Shown: positions 10,553 to 20,994, counted from the first letter of the stretch. The stretch: DNA of 64,000 bases from Gammaproteobacteria bacterium (GCA_024277815.1 JAJRUM010000020.1:62001-126000), one strand, 5' to 3'. Notes: generated from the sequence alone by a model not told the origin. Translations and numbers: made by a program.

Positions 10553-11410
10553 ATGAGGAAATCCATGGCATTCCCTATCCGTTTCTGGGCTGTCTTATTG
10601 GCCGGCCTGCTGATATATCAATTCAGCACCACGGCTGCTGCCAATAACTGTAAGTATCAGAAGGAAATCTCACTGAAACTGGACCTGACCGATAGTATCC
10701 TGCTGTCAATCGCCGCTGGTGCAGGAGACCTCAATATTCGCGGTACTGACGGTACCCACGAAGCCGTTGTTTTGGCCACGGCCTGCGTATCCAAACAGGA
10801 GTGGCTCGACCAGGTGCAAATTGAAACCGTGACGGGTAAAGAAGCCCAGATCAATGTAAACCTGCCTGACAGCACTGGCGGCTGGGCCCTGTTTGGCAGT
10901 AACTATGCCTACCTGGATCTTACAGTTGAAGTTCCATCAACCCTGGCCCTGGATGTCAGGGACAGCAGCGGTGATGCGACTTTCACCAACATTGGCAGCA
11001 TGGACCTGCAGGACAGTTCGGGACATATTGAGATCAGCACTGCCAGCGGTCCGGTGACCATCAAGGACTCGTCCGGCGACATCGAAATGAAAGATATTCA
11101 CGGGGCAGTCACTATCAGGGACTCCTCCGGAGATATCGATGTTGTCCAAGTAGACGGAAACTTCACCATCGTGGCCGACAGCTCGGGTGACATTCGCGCA
11201 AACAACATCAACGGTGAGGTACTGGTTCGCAAGGACAGTTCCGGCGATATCCGCGCAACCGAGGTGACAGAGAGTTTCATCGTTGAAGTCGATTCTTCGG
11301 GCGACATCATCGCCAGGGATGTTGGTGGCGACTTCCGCGTTCACTCGAATGGCAGCGGCACAATCAGCTCAGAAAATATCGGCGGTGCAATCGAATTGCC
11401 GCAAAATTGA
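10553..11410 (+). CDS. DUF4097-type beta-solenoid protein with DSSGD(I) repeats
   Basis: Signal peptide then about eight repeats of ~20 aa containing DSSGDI/DSSGHI/DSSGDA. Confidence 0.8.
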   Translation: MRKSMAFPIRFWAVLLAGLLIYQFSTTAAANNCKYQKEISLKLDLTDSILLSIAAGAGDLNIRGTDGTHEAVVLATACVSKQEWLDQVQIETVTGKEAQINVNLPDSTGGWALFGSNYAYLDLTVEVPSTLALDVRDSSGDATFTNIGSMDLQDSSGHIEISTASGPVTIKDSSGDIEMKDIHGAVTIRDSSGDIDVVQVDGNFTIVADSSGDIRANNINGEVLVRKDSSGDIRATEVTESFIVEVDSSGDIIARDVGGDFRVHSNGSGTISSENIGGAIELPQN

Positions 11411-11429
11411 CCCCACCGGATACACTCCG

Positions 11430-12554
11430 TCACTCTGCACAGCCCTGGCCGGACCACCGGCATTCTGGTGGTCCGGCCTTGGCCAGGCAATCGCTGACGA
11501 TACAGATCGCAGCACCCAGCGTCCAATCCCCGGTGCTCAATTCAGAACTTGCCGGCACACCCATCAGGTACAAAAAATATGGCTGATACAGTGCACGAAA
11601 ACAGGCACTTTCCGGCTTGTAGCCACTGTTGGTATCATTACGGCAGTAGTTCTCCATATCAGAAGGCTTTGAATAGCGGAACGCGCCCGCCAGATACCAG
11701 CGCTGGATATCCGCCTGCTCAACATATCTTCTGACGGTTTTCCCGGTATTCTCCGGGAGCCCGAGTCCATCCGTACAGTCTGACGTTTTCCAAAATTCGT
11801 TTTCCAGGCCAGCCGCCCATTTACATTCGGCCCGCCGGGAGTTTTGCTTCCAGACCTCATCCTGGCCCAGGCCCGGAAATGAATAACTGACCATCGGGGT
11901 ATCTGTTCCTTTTACGCTAACCAGTCTGGATGCTGCACAGCCCGGGCAAGGGAAACTGATTTGTGCCGACACCCCGCCCATCTCCGCGATTCCAAAATAA
12001 CCGTCAACCTGGCCTTCGCGCGTCGCAAGCCAGGCATACAGGCCTTCTTCAAAACCACTCAAAGTACGGGTACTAACCCGCTGACCTGCCCGCTTGCTGA
12101 GCTTGCGGTTCAGCATGCTCCACAGCAACACGGCCTGTGCGGGATGCTGCTGCTCAGCGAACCGCATTCCCGCCGTCGCATAAACGGCAACGGTGTACAG
12201 ACGGCATTCTGACTGCCAGTCAAAAGCCTGCCAGCCCCGACTGCCATCCTTCCCGGGCGGCCCATCGAGGCGGATACTGTCCAGCGCCGCAACCACTTCA
12301 TCCGTCACAGACTCAACATCAGCGATTCCCTTACCCCGGCTACCCCGCACCGGATCCGCCAGCGCGGCCGTCTCCGGACCATTGTGCCTGACCCAGCCCG
12401 TGGGCGTCTGCTGATAAATATACAACCGGGTTCCGCTGCTGCCAGCATCGTAAATAACATGACAGGCACCCCGAAGTCCGGCACGTGTGGGTTGCTGTGA
12501 GGTTGAACACGCGCACAGGAGCAGAGTCAGGATAAGTGATGTGGCTCGTTTCAT
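11430..12554 (-). CDS. GDA1/CD39-family nucleoside phosphatase (NTPDase/apyrase-like) lipoprotein
   Basis: Lipobox LLCAC; apyrase-type conserved regions: YDAGSSGTRLYIY (ACR1), YATAGMR (ACR2), GFEEGLYAWL (ACR3), GIAEMGGVSAQISF (ACR4). Confidence 0.85.
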   Translation of the reverse strand: MKRATSLILTLLLCACSTSQQPTRAGLRGACHVIYDAGSSGTRLYIYQQTPTGWVRHNGPETAALADPVRGSRGKGIADVESVTDEVVAALDSIRLDGPPGKDGSRGWQAFDWQSECRLYTVAVYATAGMRFAEQQHPAQAVLLWSMLNRKLSKRAGQRVSTRTLSGFEEGLYAWLATREGQVDGYFGIAEMGGVSAQISFPCPGCAASRLVSVKGTDTPMVSYSFPGLGQDEVWKQNSRRAECKWAAGLENEFWKTSDCTDGLGLPENTGKTVRRYVEQADIQRWYLAGAFRYSKPSDMENYCRNDTNSGYKPESACFRALYQPYFLYLMGVPASSELSTGDWTLGAAICIVSDCLAKAGPPECRWSGQGCAE

Positions 12555-12582
12555 ACCTGTGCTGATGACCGTCGGCAGGATG

Positions 12583-13344
12583 CTATTGCAGTGCTTTTAT
12601 GCGCTCATCGACCTGGTTTTCAACGCTCTGATAAGTTTCGAGCAGTTCTGCAATCCGGTTGTAGCGCTTGAGACTCAAGCCCTGTTGTTCGATTGCGGCA
12701 ATCTGTTCCTGTTCTGGCTGGCCGGATTCGTGCAGGCTACCCACCGCTAGCCAGGCGTTTGCAAACTGGTCGAGTTCTTCATCATCAGGTATATCACGGG
12801 GAGGTTTCTGGCCGGCCATTACCATGCCAAGAAACTCCTGATCAAAATCACTGGAACCGGGCAATGCTGCCAGCGCCTGCTCCAGTTTCCAACGGTTGAC
12901 ATAGCGTGTTGTCTGCATGATTTTGCCATACCCTCCCTTGCCGAAGGACTGGCCCCAACGCCCATCCTGGGCAGGCCGCAAAGCCCAGATATCGCCATTG
13001 CGAGCGCAGCTCAGGTGTTTAAAATGGCTTCCGGTCGGTGCGGTCAGCCAGCAAACCCATTTATCAATATCTTCGCGCCGGTCACTGCGTGGCGAGTTGT
13101 AGGCCTGCCGAACAACCCGCAGGGCAACTTCCTGACTGAAACTCAGACCCATACCCGAAACCGTAATCGGGTCAAGTTCCAGCGGCAGTTCTTCAGCACC
13201 CTCAAGCTCTTCAGCAGCGGGTGCTTCGGTTGTAAAGCCCAGTTCCTCTTCCCCACCTGGCTGTTCTGCATAGGCGATTGCGATCGGCAGCAGCAGTACG
13301 GCCGCTATCAAAAGCCAAAATTTTACCCACTGAATATTTTTCAT
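12583..13344 (-). CDS. hypothetical exported protein
   Basis: MKNIQWVKFWLLIAAVLLLPIAIAYA signal peptide; no domain recognised. Confidence 0.6.
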   Translation of the reverse strand: MKNIQWVKFWLLIAAVLLLPIAIAYAEQPGGEEELGFTTEAPAAEELEGAEELPLELDPITVSGMGLSFSQEVALRVVRQAYNSPRSDRREDIDKWVCWLTAPTGSHFKHLSCARNGDIWALRPAQDGRWGQSFGKGGYGKIMQTTRYVNRWKLEQALAALPGSSDFDQEFLGMVMAGQKPPRDIPDDEELDQFANAWLAVGSLHESGQPEQEQIAAIEQQGLSLKRYNRIAELLETYQSVENQVDERIKALQ

Positions 13345-13388
13345 GCGCAGAGTATAGAACATAAAAAGCCCCCTTTGCCTGCCAGTCA

Positions 13389-14972
13389 TTACCAGCTTTG
13401 CGGGTTTGCAGTCGACCATTCCTGTTGCCAGTGCTCTGGCACTGAGCCCTCTGACAGCAAACAAAGCGCAGGAATCGGCGGGTACATCTCTGCATAATTG
13501 CTGATGACCGTGCCGCCCACGCGGTGCTTGATATGCCGTGGCTGTAAATCTTCCAACCTTTCCAGTCCGGCAGCTGCCAGCAGATCAAGCAGGTTCTCAA
13601 CCATGGATTTCTGATAGAGGTATACCCGCTTACTTTTATCTTCAACGTCCAGCACTTTGCTGCGCGCCGGGTCCTGAGTTGCTACACCGGTAGGGCATTT
13701 GTCTGTATTACAGCTGCGTGATTGTATGCAGCCAACAGCAAACATCATCGCACGGGCAGAATTTACAGTATCGGCACCCAGTGCCAGTAACCTGATGACA
13801 TGGAACGCCGAAATTGCTTTACCCGAGGCGATTATCCGCACCTGCTCACGCAACCCCGTACCGATGAGTACACGATTCACAAAAACCAATGCGTCCCTCA
13901 GCGGCGTGCCGACCGAGTTGGTCAGCTCAATGGGGGCAGCGCCGGTGCCACCTTCCGCACCATCAACCGTAATAAAGTCTGGCGTGATGCCGCTTTCAAG
14001 CATTGCTTTGCAGATTGCAAGAAACTCAACCTTGTCACCAATGCACAGCTTGAAGCCAACCGGCTTGCCACCGGATAGCTCACGTAACTCCGCAACAAAT
14101 TGGAGCAGGCCAAAGGGAGAATCGAAAGTGCTGTGAGAGGGGGGAGAGACGACATCCTGGCCCATGGGAACCAAGCGTATTGCGGCAATTTCCTCGCTGA
14201 GCTTGGCCGCAGGCAGGATGCCACCATGACCAGGCTTGGCACCCTGGGACAGCTTAATCTCAATCATCTTGACCACCGGCAAACTCGCCGTTTTGGTAAA
14301 TTGTTCCGCATCAAAGCCGCCATCTTTGGTACGGCACCCAAAATAGCCTGTGCCAATCTGCCAGATGATATCTCCACCAAACTTAAGGTGGTAAGGGCTG
14401 AGCCCGCCCTCCCCCGTATTGTGCGCAAAGCCACCCATTTTTGCGCCCTTGTTCAGGGCCATAATGGCATTCTTGCTCAAGGCACCAAAACTCATGGCTG
14501 AGATATTCAGCGGTGCAGCCGCGTAAGGGTGACGGCAATTCTTCTCACCGAAAACTATTCGCGGATCATGATCCAGAACTTCCTTCGGCAGCAGTGAATG
14601 GTTGATCCATTCATAACCATCGCGATAAACATCAAATATTGTGCCGAAAGGCCGGGTATCCCGGTTACCTTTGGCGCGTTGATAGACCAACGAGCGAAAC
14701 TCACGGCTGACCGGGCGGCCATCAATATCTGATTCGACAAAGTACTGCTGAATTTCCTTGCGCACTGACTCGAATAGATAACGAAAATGGCCGATGACGG
14801 GATACAGGCGCAGGATGCTGTGCTGGCGTTGTACCATGTCATAGACACCCAGCAATACGACGGGTAGCAACACCAGTATGATCCACGCCGCTGGCGGCCA
14901 ACTTAAAGACCAGAGTGCCAGCAGTGCAATCGAGGCCACACTAAAAACGATGAATCCTTGCCGAACCGTCAT
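13389..14972 (-). CDS. FMN-binding glutamate synthase family protein (GltB central domain)
   Basis: LNISAMSFGALSKNAIMALNKGAKMGGFAHNTGEGGLSPYH...ITVDGAEGGTGAAP...CNTDKCPTGVATQ. Confidence 0.93.
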   Translation of the reverse strand: MTVRQGFIVFSVASIALLALWSLSWPPAAWIILVLLPVVLLGVYDMVQRQHSILRLYPVIGHFRYLFESVRKEIQQYFVESDIDGRPVSREFRSLVYQRAKGNRDTRPFGTIFDVYRDGYEWINHSLLPKEVLDHDPRIVFGEKNCRHPYAAAPLNISAMSFGALSKNAIMALNKGAKMGGFAHNTGEGGLSPYHLKFGGDIIWQIGTGYFGCRTKDGGFDAEQFTKTASLPVVKMIEIKLSQGAKPGHGGILPAAKLSEEIAAIRLVPMGQDVVSPPSHSTFDSPFGLLQFVAELRELSGGKPVGFKLCIGDKVEFLAICKAMLESGITPDFITVDGAEGGTGAAPIELTNSVGTPLRDALVFVNRVLIGTGLREQVRIIASGKAISAFHVIRLLALGADTVNSARAMMFAVGCIQSRSCNTDKCPTGVATQDPARSKVLDVEDKSKRVYLYQKSMVENLLDLLAAAGLERLEDLQPRHIKHRVGGTVISNYAEMYPPIPALCLLSEGSVPEHWQQEWSTANPQSW

Positions 14973-15111
14973 GACCTGTTTCTCCTGTACAGAAATACTG
15001 ACCGGGGTGCAGGCCTGCGCAGCCAGTGTCCCCAGTATTAATCTGTCATGATAGTACGGAACTTACATCAGCCCAACTGGCTTGCCACCCATTGCTCGAT
15101 CTGTGCAGCTA

Positions 15112-16344
15112 TCAATGCCCACGACGTGGTGGCACCAGCGTGTTGCCGAACAACAGCCCACCCACCAGTGATATGACCAGGCGAAACGCCAGCAATGTGG
15201 TCTCTGAAAGGTCATCGCCGGTTTCCAGAAACAGCGCTGTTGCGCCGTGGTAACCGATGATGCCGGGCACCAGCAATATAATGCCAGGCACCCGGATCAG
15301 GGCACCGGGTGACTTAAATAGACGTCCGTAGGCATTGGCCAGCACCGATATGGCTAACGAAGCCAGCAGCACGCCAAATTCCAGGCCGCCCACCGCCACG
15401 CCAACGCGGCTGATCACATAGCTGATGATCGCAGCCAGAATGGCGATATGAAAATCCTTCAACCGCACTGAAAACAACACGGCGAAGCTGAATGCGGCGG
15501 CCAGCAGTGCGGGCCAACGGATCCAGTCTGGCGGCAGCGGCAAGCTCGTAATGGCATCGATATTCGTGGGCCAGCCCATCCAGCGCACAATCACCGTGCC
15601 TATCAATACGCCCAGACCGAGCTTCAGCAGCGTTACCATCGCGCCCGCAAAGCGGGCTGACCCCGAGGCCAGATGATGGGTAGAAAGCTCGTTCACGGCG
15701 ATGGTAAGTGCCAGCCCAGGTATCAGCACGATCAGGCTCGACATGATAATAACCAGCACATTAAGACCTGGAATAATACTGTTTATCGCGAAAACCAGAA
15801 ACGTAGCGAACAATGCAGCGATGGCCTCAAGTCCGCCTTCCCGCAGGGTATCACCTGCCTGCGTCACCAACAGGCCAAGCAGCGCACCGGTCAGTGCAGC
15901 CACACCAATACCGGCCCAGGAGGTACTTAACATGACCGCAACCGCCCCGCCCGACAGGCCCCAGCAGAGTATCTGCAACCACAGCGGGTACAACTGCGCA
16001 AGCTGCCAGTCCCTGAGCTCCACGTAAGCTTCTTCCAGACGAATCTTGTCATCGAACATATCGTTGCCCAGTCGATATAGTTCGGCCGTATTGCCAAGAT
16101 TTATCGAAGGCGGATTCATACGCATTAACTGCATCGGAATGGGGCGCTGATCCTCGTCGTCACCCTTATATATAAAAGACAGGAAAATGGCTGTTGGGCT
16201 GGACAGAACCTGACAATTAAAATCCAGCTTATCAGCCAAGGCTGTCATCATGTGTTCAAATTGATGTGCCGGTACACCTGCTGCATGCAACTGACGGGCA
16301 TAACGTTTCAGAAAACGCACTTCCAAAGGTAGCTGGTTGCTCAT
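15112..16344 (-). CDS. threonine/serine exporter family protein (ThrE-like, fused two-domain)
   Basis: 410 aa; N-terminal ThrE-type domain followed by about 10 TM helices with the ThrE_2-type C-terminal half. Confidence 0.85.
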   Translation of the reverse strand: MSNQLPLEVRFLKRYARQLHAAGVPAHQFEHMMTALADKLDFNCQVLSSPTAIFLSFIYKGDDEDQRPIPMQLMRMNPPSINLGNTAELYRLGNDMFDDKIRLEEAYVELRDWQLAQLYPLWLQILCWGLSGGAVAVMLSTSWAGIGVAALTGALLGLLVTQAGDTLREGGLEAIAALFATFLVFAINSIIPGLNVLVIIMSSLIVLIPGLALTIAVNELSTHHLASGSARFAGAMVTLLKLGLGVLIGTVIVRWMGWPTNIDAITSLPLPPDWIRWPALLAAAFSFAVLFSVRLKDFHIAILAAIISYVISRVGVAVGGLEFGVLLASLAISVLANAYGRLFKSPGALIRVPGIILLVPGIIGYHGATALFLETGDDLSETTLLAFRLVISLVGGLLFGNTLVPPRRGH

Positions 16345-16510
16345 GTTTTAGCCGTAAATACTGATCCGGAAAAAGAGAGTGCAACAAGCAGAAAAAATGG
16401 GCAAGCCTGGAATGAAAAAAACTTAACCCTGTTGCATTTGAGTTTTATAATTCACACTGCTAGTCTGCCTGCTAACCTTTTCACCCTACGCTTTCAGGAC
16501 AACACTAATC

Positions 16511-17581
16511 ATGACTGGATATGCTGCTATTACCGGCTGGGGGAAATGTGTCCCACCTGCAATTCTGACCAATGACGACATCGCCAGTGTCATTGATACT
16601 TCTGATGAGTGGATCAGAACGCGCAGCGGCATCAGGGAGAGACGCGTCTCTCACGTACCAGGCAGCGACCTCGCCGCAGTTGCAGCGCAACGCGCTTTGG
16701 CTGCAGCAGACGCAGATGTCAACGATGTTGACCTGCTCATCATCGCCACTTGTACGCCGGATACTGTCATCCCCAGCACAGCCGCACACGTGCAGCGAAA
16801 AATTGGTGCCTATAACGCCGCCGTATTTGACTTGAATGCTGGCTGTAGTGGTTTTGTTTACAGTTTATCGGTAGCAACCTCCATGATCCGCTCCGGCGCT
16901 TTCAAAAAGGCTGTGGTAATTGGTTCCGAACGCATCACGTGGTTTCTGAACTGGTCTCTACGCGATACCGCCGTACTGTTTGGTGATGGTGCCGGCGCAG
17001 TTGTGGTGGAGTCATCTGAACAGGAATCCGGCCTGCTCTATTCCCACCTTGGCTGTGAAGGTGATGCAGCAGAAGCACTTCAGATCCCCAATTTCGGCAC
17101 CGCAGGAAACCGGTTCGTTGACGACTACGGCGTATTTGGTGTCCAGTTTGACGGGAGGGAAATTTTCCGTCGCGCGGTCAAGGGTATGGCCAAAGAGACT
17201 AAAATCGTACTGAACGAGCTGGGTTTGACCGATGATGACATTGACCGGATTATCCCGCATCAAGCCAACCTGAGGATTATCGAATCACTGGCAAAGCATC
17301 TTTCGATAGACATGTCCAAGGTTGAAGTGAATATCCAGAATTACGGCAACACGTCTGCCGCCACGATTCCGGTGGCCATGGTGGAAGCGCTTGAGGCCGG
17401 ACGCATCAAGCCCGGCGACCGGATATTGTTGGCTGCATTCGGTGCGGGATTAACCCGCGCTGCCGGGCTGGTTCGCTGGGGTGACCGTACCACCCCACTG
17501 CAAACCAGTGATGCCGAACTGCCACCCTGCAATCAGACTGCACTGGAAATTCTCGCTGAGGCCATCAAGCACACGCTTTAA
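16511..17581 (+). CDS. 3-oxoacyl-[ACP] synthase III (KAS III)
   Basis: DTSDEWIRTRSGIRERR; active-site DLNAGCSGFVYSL; IPHQANLRI; NYGNTSAAT. Confidence 0.92.
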   Translation: MTGYAAITGWGKCVPPAILTNDDIASVIDTSDEWIRTRSGIRERRVSHVPGSDLAAVAAQRALAAADADVNDVDLLIIATCTPDTVIPSTAAHVQRKIGAYNAAVFDLNAGCSGFVYSLSVATSMIRSGAFKKAVVIGSERITWFLNWSLRDTAVLFGDGAGAVVVESSEQESGLLYSHLGCEGDAAEALQIPNFGTAGNRFVDDYGVFGVQFDGREIFRRAVKGMAKETKIVLNELGLTDDDIDRIIPHQANLRIIESLAKHLSIDMSKVEVNIQNYGNTSAATIPVAMVEALEAGRIKPGDRILLAAFGAGLTRAAGLVRWGDRTTPLQTSDAELPPCNQTALEILAEAIKHTL

Positions 17582-17589
17582 GCCTGCCC

Positions 17590-18411
17590 ATGCCCTGGCT
17601 ATCCAGAATTGACCTGGCACAACCCTGGTGGACTGACTACCGGGCTGCGCTTGAGAAACTGCGCGGCACTCAATTCCCTGACTGCAAACAACTGAATTCA
17701 CTGCTGCCAGCACAACTGGCTTCGACTGGCGACCAGGCCATCCGTTTTGTGCCCAGCACCCAGCTTGGCGATGGCGCTTACGAATACCGTATCTACACCA
17801 CCGGCCAGGTCAGTACCCGCCCCAACAGTTGGCACGACTTGTTCAACGCCTTGGTCTGGACACGTTTACCGTTGTTGAAAAGCGCTATGAATGCGCTGCA
17901 CTTCAGTGCACTTTCAGAACAAACAGATGGCCAACGTGGGCCTTTACGGGATGCCCTGACATTATTTGACGAGTGTGGCGTTTGCATTATTTCAGCCAAC
18001 CCGGAGGTGCTAAACGCGGTGGCAGCACACGACTGGCCAAGGGCTTTTCAGGAGGCCGGTTCTAGCTGGGGCCAGGACACCCAGGTGGTTGTCAGCGGCC
18101 ACGCCATACTCGAAAAGTACCTCAAACCCTATAAATCCATGACCGCCAAGGTCATGCTAGTACAAGCAGATGCAATACATCTTCAATTGCCCCGTCGCGA
18201 CCTGCTGGACTTGTTGGATAAGCAGCTGGCCTCCAGGTTGCTGGCCGGTAAGTTGCTGCTTACGCCTTCCAGCCTGGGGCCCCTTCCACTGGCTGGCATT
18301 CCTGGTTGGTGGCCCTGCGGAGAGCAGGATGACCTTTTTTATGCCGACCAGCAGGTTTTCAGGCCACCCGGAGCAGGCTTGATGCCCGCACCTGTCATCC
18401 GGCTGACCTGA
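17590..18411 (+). CDS. DUF3025 domain-containing protein
   Basis: NSWHDLFNALVWTRLPLLKSAMNALHF and DVFDE-like segment typical of DUF3025. Confidence 0.75.
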   Translation: MPWLSRIDLAQPWWTDYRAALEKLRGTQFPDCKQLNSLLPAQLASTGDQAIRFVPSTQLGDGAYEYRIYTTGQVSTRPNSWHDLFNALVWTRLPLLKSAMNALHFSALSEQTDGQRGPLRDALTLFDECGVCIISANPEVLNAVAAHDWPRAFQEAGSSWGQDTQVVVSGHAILEKYLKPYKSMTAKVMLVQADAIHLQLPRRDLLDLLDKQLASRLLAGKLLLTPSSLGPLPLAGIPGWWPCGEQDDLFYADQQVFRPPGAGLMPAPVIRLT

Positions 18412-18420
18412 TGGGTCAGA

Positions 18421-19569
18421 TCAAGGCTGTTTAAATGGTAAGGCCTTAACTGCCTGCTGGCGATAGGCTTCAGTGCTTTGCTTTTCTGCAACCAGGAATT
18501 CCTCGATTGCAGCGCGAAAACCCTGATCCCTGATCCAGTGGCAGGAGGCGCTCATATAGGGCTCGAAACCTCGAATTAACTTGTGTTCTCCCTGGGTACC
18601 CGGATCAAACCTGGTCAACTTGTGTTCAATGCAAAATTCTATGCCCTGATAAAAGCAGGCCTCAAAATGCAGGCAGGAAACATCTTGCAGCGCACCCCAA
18701 TAGCGCCCATACAAAGTCTGACTGTCATATAGAAACAGCGATGCGGCAATGGCTTCGCCGTCCCTGGTCGCAACCACCAGCATCAGATTATCAGCCATAT
18801 TCTGACGTAACAAAGCAAAGAAACCCTGATTCAAATAGCCATCATGGCCACTGCGTTTACGGTAGGTTTCCATATAGCAACGATAAAATGCCCGCCAATC
18901 TTCATCACTGATTTCCTGACCGCATTTCCTTTGCAGGCTAACGCCCTGCTCTGCTACTTTCCGCCGCTCCCGCTTAATATTCTTGCGGCGACTGGAACGC
19001 AGGGTGTCCAGAAACTCACCAAACATGCCAAAACCCCGATTAACCCAGCAGAATTGCACCGCTTTGCGGTTCAGTATGGATGTTCCACGTACAACATCGG
19101 CCAGTAACCGTTGCGCGGGCAGATCCGGAAACAACAGGTGCCAACTGGAAAAGTCATGTGCCAGCACCAGTTGACGGGCTGCCTCAATAATCTCTGCATA
19201 GGCATCAACTGGCCGGATGTCCTGTGCAACACCAATGCGGGGTCCGGCAACGGGTGAAAACGGTATGGCACTTACCAGTTTCGGATAGTAGTGCATGCCG
19301 TGGCGGGTGTAAGCCTCAGCCCATCCCCAGTCGAAGACAAATTCTCCATAGGAGTGGCTCTTGATGTAAGACGGCATGGCTGCAATCGCCCGCCCGCCGT
19401 TGTACAACACGATGTGCAGGGGTTGCCATCCGGTCTCCGCCGCAACACAACCGCTTTCTTCCAACGCCAGCAGGTAAGCGTGTTGCACAAAGGGATTGTC
19501 AGTCGCAAACAGGCCATCCCACAGAGCGGGCGCTATTTCGGCGATTAATGAATAGGTTTTACACTGCAT
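18421..19569 (-). CDS. GNAT/FemAB-like peptidogalycan biosynthesis protein (DUF482 family)
   Basis: SSRRKNIKRERRKV...RSGHDGYLNQGFFALL...RYWGALQDVSCLHFEACFYQGIEFCIEH...GTQGEHKLIRGFEP. Confidence 0.85.
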   Translation of the reverse strand: MQCKTYSLIAEIAPALWDGLFATDNPFVQHAYLLALEESGCVAAETGWQPLHIVLYNGGRAIAAMPSYIKSHSYGEFVFDWGWAEAYTRHGMHYYPKLVSAIPFSPVAGPRIGVAQDIRPVDAYAEIIEAARQLVLAHDFSSWHLLFPDLPAQRLLADVVRGTSILNRKAVQFCWVNRGFGMFGEFLDTLRSSRRKNIKRERRKVAEQGVSLQRKCGQEISDEDWRAFYRCYMETYRKRSGHDGYLNQGFFALLRQNMADNLMLVVATRDGEAIAASLFLYDSQTLYGRYWGALQDVSCLHFEACFYQGIEFCIEHKLTRFDPGTQGEHKLIRGFEPYMSASCHWIRDQGFRAAIEEFLVAEKQSTEAYRQQAVKALPFKQP

Positions 19570-19704
19570 GAACGCTCATATTGCACCATGGCGGCGCTGA
19601 GTTAAACCAGCCAGTTTGCCGGATACCGGCGCAAGGAAATTGCCGGTCTGCTACCTAACCATGGCATGATGGCCAATCTTTTTAGCGGGCACCCATAATA
19701 AAAA

Positions 19705-20994
19705 ATGAAAACTGACGAATCTCTTGAGCGTGACATAAGTCGTTTGGGCTTTGCCGCCATAGCCTTGAACGGTGTGATTGGCGCTGGGATTTTTGCCCTG
19801 CCGGCGGTCGCCGCTGCCAAAAGTGGTAACTTCAGCCCCTGGCTGTTCCTGTTTTGCGCGGTGCTGATCATGACTGTGGTCCTGTGCTTTTCCCGTGCAG
19901 CCAGCTTCGTGACCGAAACAGGCGGCCCTATCCAGTATGCCGGGCTGGCATTCGGGCCATACGCCGGGTTTCAAACCGGTTGGCTGACTTATATTGGCCG
20001 CCTGTCAGCAATGGCTGCCAATATCAAACTGATGGTGATTTACGCCAGTTGGTTCTGGACGCCGCTGGAGTCGGGCCTGATCCACCAATTGGCAGTGACG
20101 CTTATATTCATTCTGTTGGCTACCTCAAATATCATTGGCGTGCGCAGAAGTATGCTGGTGGTCTATCTGTTCTCAGCGATGAAACTGGCACCCATATTTC
20201 TGCTGGTTCTGGTGGGGCTTTCCCATGCCCGACCCGACATTCTGTTCGCTACCGGCCTACCCGAGATAAGCACCTTTGGTGAGACTGTGCTGGTCCTGCT
20301 GTATGCATTTGTGGGCTTTGAAAGTGCGGTCGTTCTGGCGGGTGAAGCCCGCGATCCAAGAAGAGATATTCCACGCGCCCTGACTCAAACTGTGCTGAGC
20401 ATTACGCTGCTCTATTTCCTGATCCAGTGGATTTCGATATCGGTACTGCCTGAACTGGCGGGCAGTAATACACCGCTCGCCGATGTAGCCGCAGTGCTGA
20501 TGGGCTCAGCAGGTGCTGTCTTGCTGACCTTCGGTGCCGTATTTTCAATTGGCGGTAATTGTTCAGCATCCATGCTATCCGCACCACGTATGACCTACGC
20601 ATTGTCGCACATGGGTTCAATGCCCAAATGGTTCGGCGCGGTGCACCCCAGGTTCCACACACCGATCAATTCAATTGTGTTTTATTCCGTGGTGGGCCTG
20701 GGCCTCGCTCTGAGTGGCAGCTTCGTATGGCTGGCTGTCGTCAGTACGCTGGCTCGCCTGTTGAGCTATATCCTCAGTGTCGCAGCTTTGCCGGTACTGG
20801 AAAGAACCATGGAACCCTGCGCAGACCAATTCCGCTTACCGGGTGGTTATCTCATTCCGGCTTTGGCCTTGATATTGTGCTTCTGGCTGATTACTTTCGC
20901 GTCAGCGACGGCCTGGCTCACCACCATCGGATTTTTCTTGCTGGGCACCATTCTGTATTTTGCTACCGGCCGACAGAAAAGCATACCGGACTGA
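19705..20994 (+). CDS. APC-family amino acid permease
   Basis: 12-TM pattern; LGFAAIALNGVIGAGIFALPA; AFVGFESAVVLAGEARDPRRDIPRAL. Confidence 0.9.
   Translation: MKTDESLERDISRLGFAAIALNGVIGAGIFALPAVAAAKSGNFSPWLFLFCAVLIMTVVLCFSRAASFVTETGGPIQYAGLAFGPYAGFQTGWLTYIGRLSAMAANIKLMVIYASWFWTPLESGLIHQLAVTLIFILLATSNIIGVRRSMLVVYLFSAMKLAPIFLLVLVGLSHARPDILFATGLPEISTFGETVLVLLYAFVGFESAVVLAGEARDPRRDIPRALTQTVLSITLLYFLIQWISISVLPELAGSNTPLADVAAVLMGSAGAVLLTFGAVFSIGGNCSASMLSAPRMTYALSHMGSMPKWFGAVHPRFHTPINSIVFYSVVGLGLALSGSFVWLAVVSTLARLLSYILSVAALPVLERTMEPCADQFRLPGGYLIPALALILCFWLITFASATAWLTTIGFFLLGTILYFATGRQKSIPD

Noticed and set aside
10940-11350. Regularly spaced repeats considered as a possible CRISPR array
   Set aside because: Repeats are imperfect, in frame and encode DSSGD turns in a continuous ORF with signal peptide
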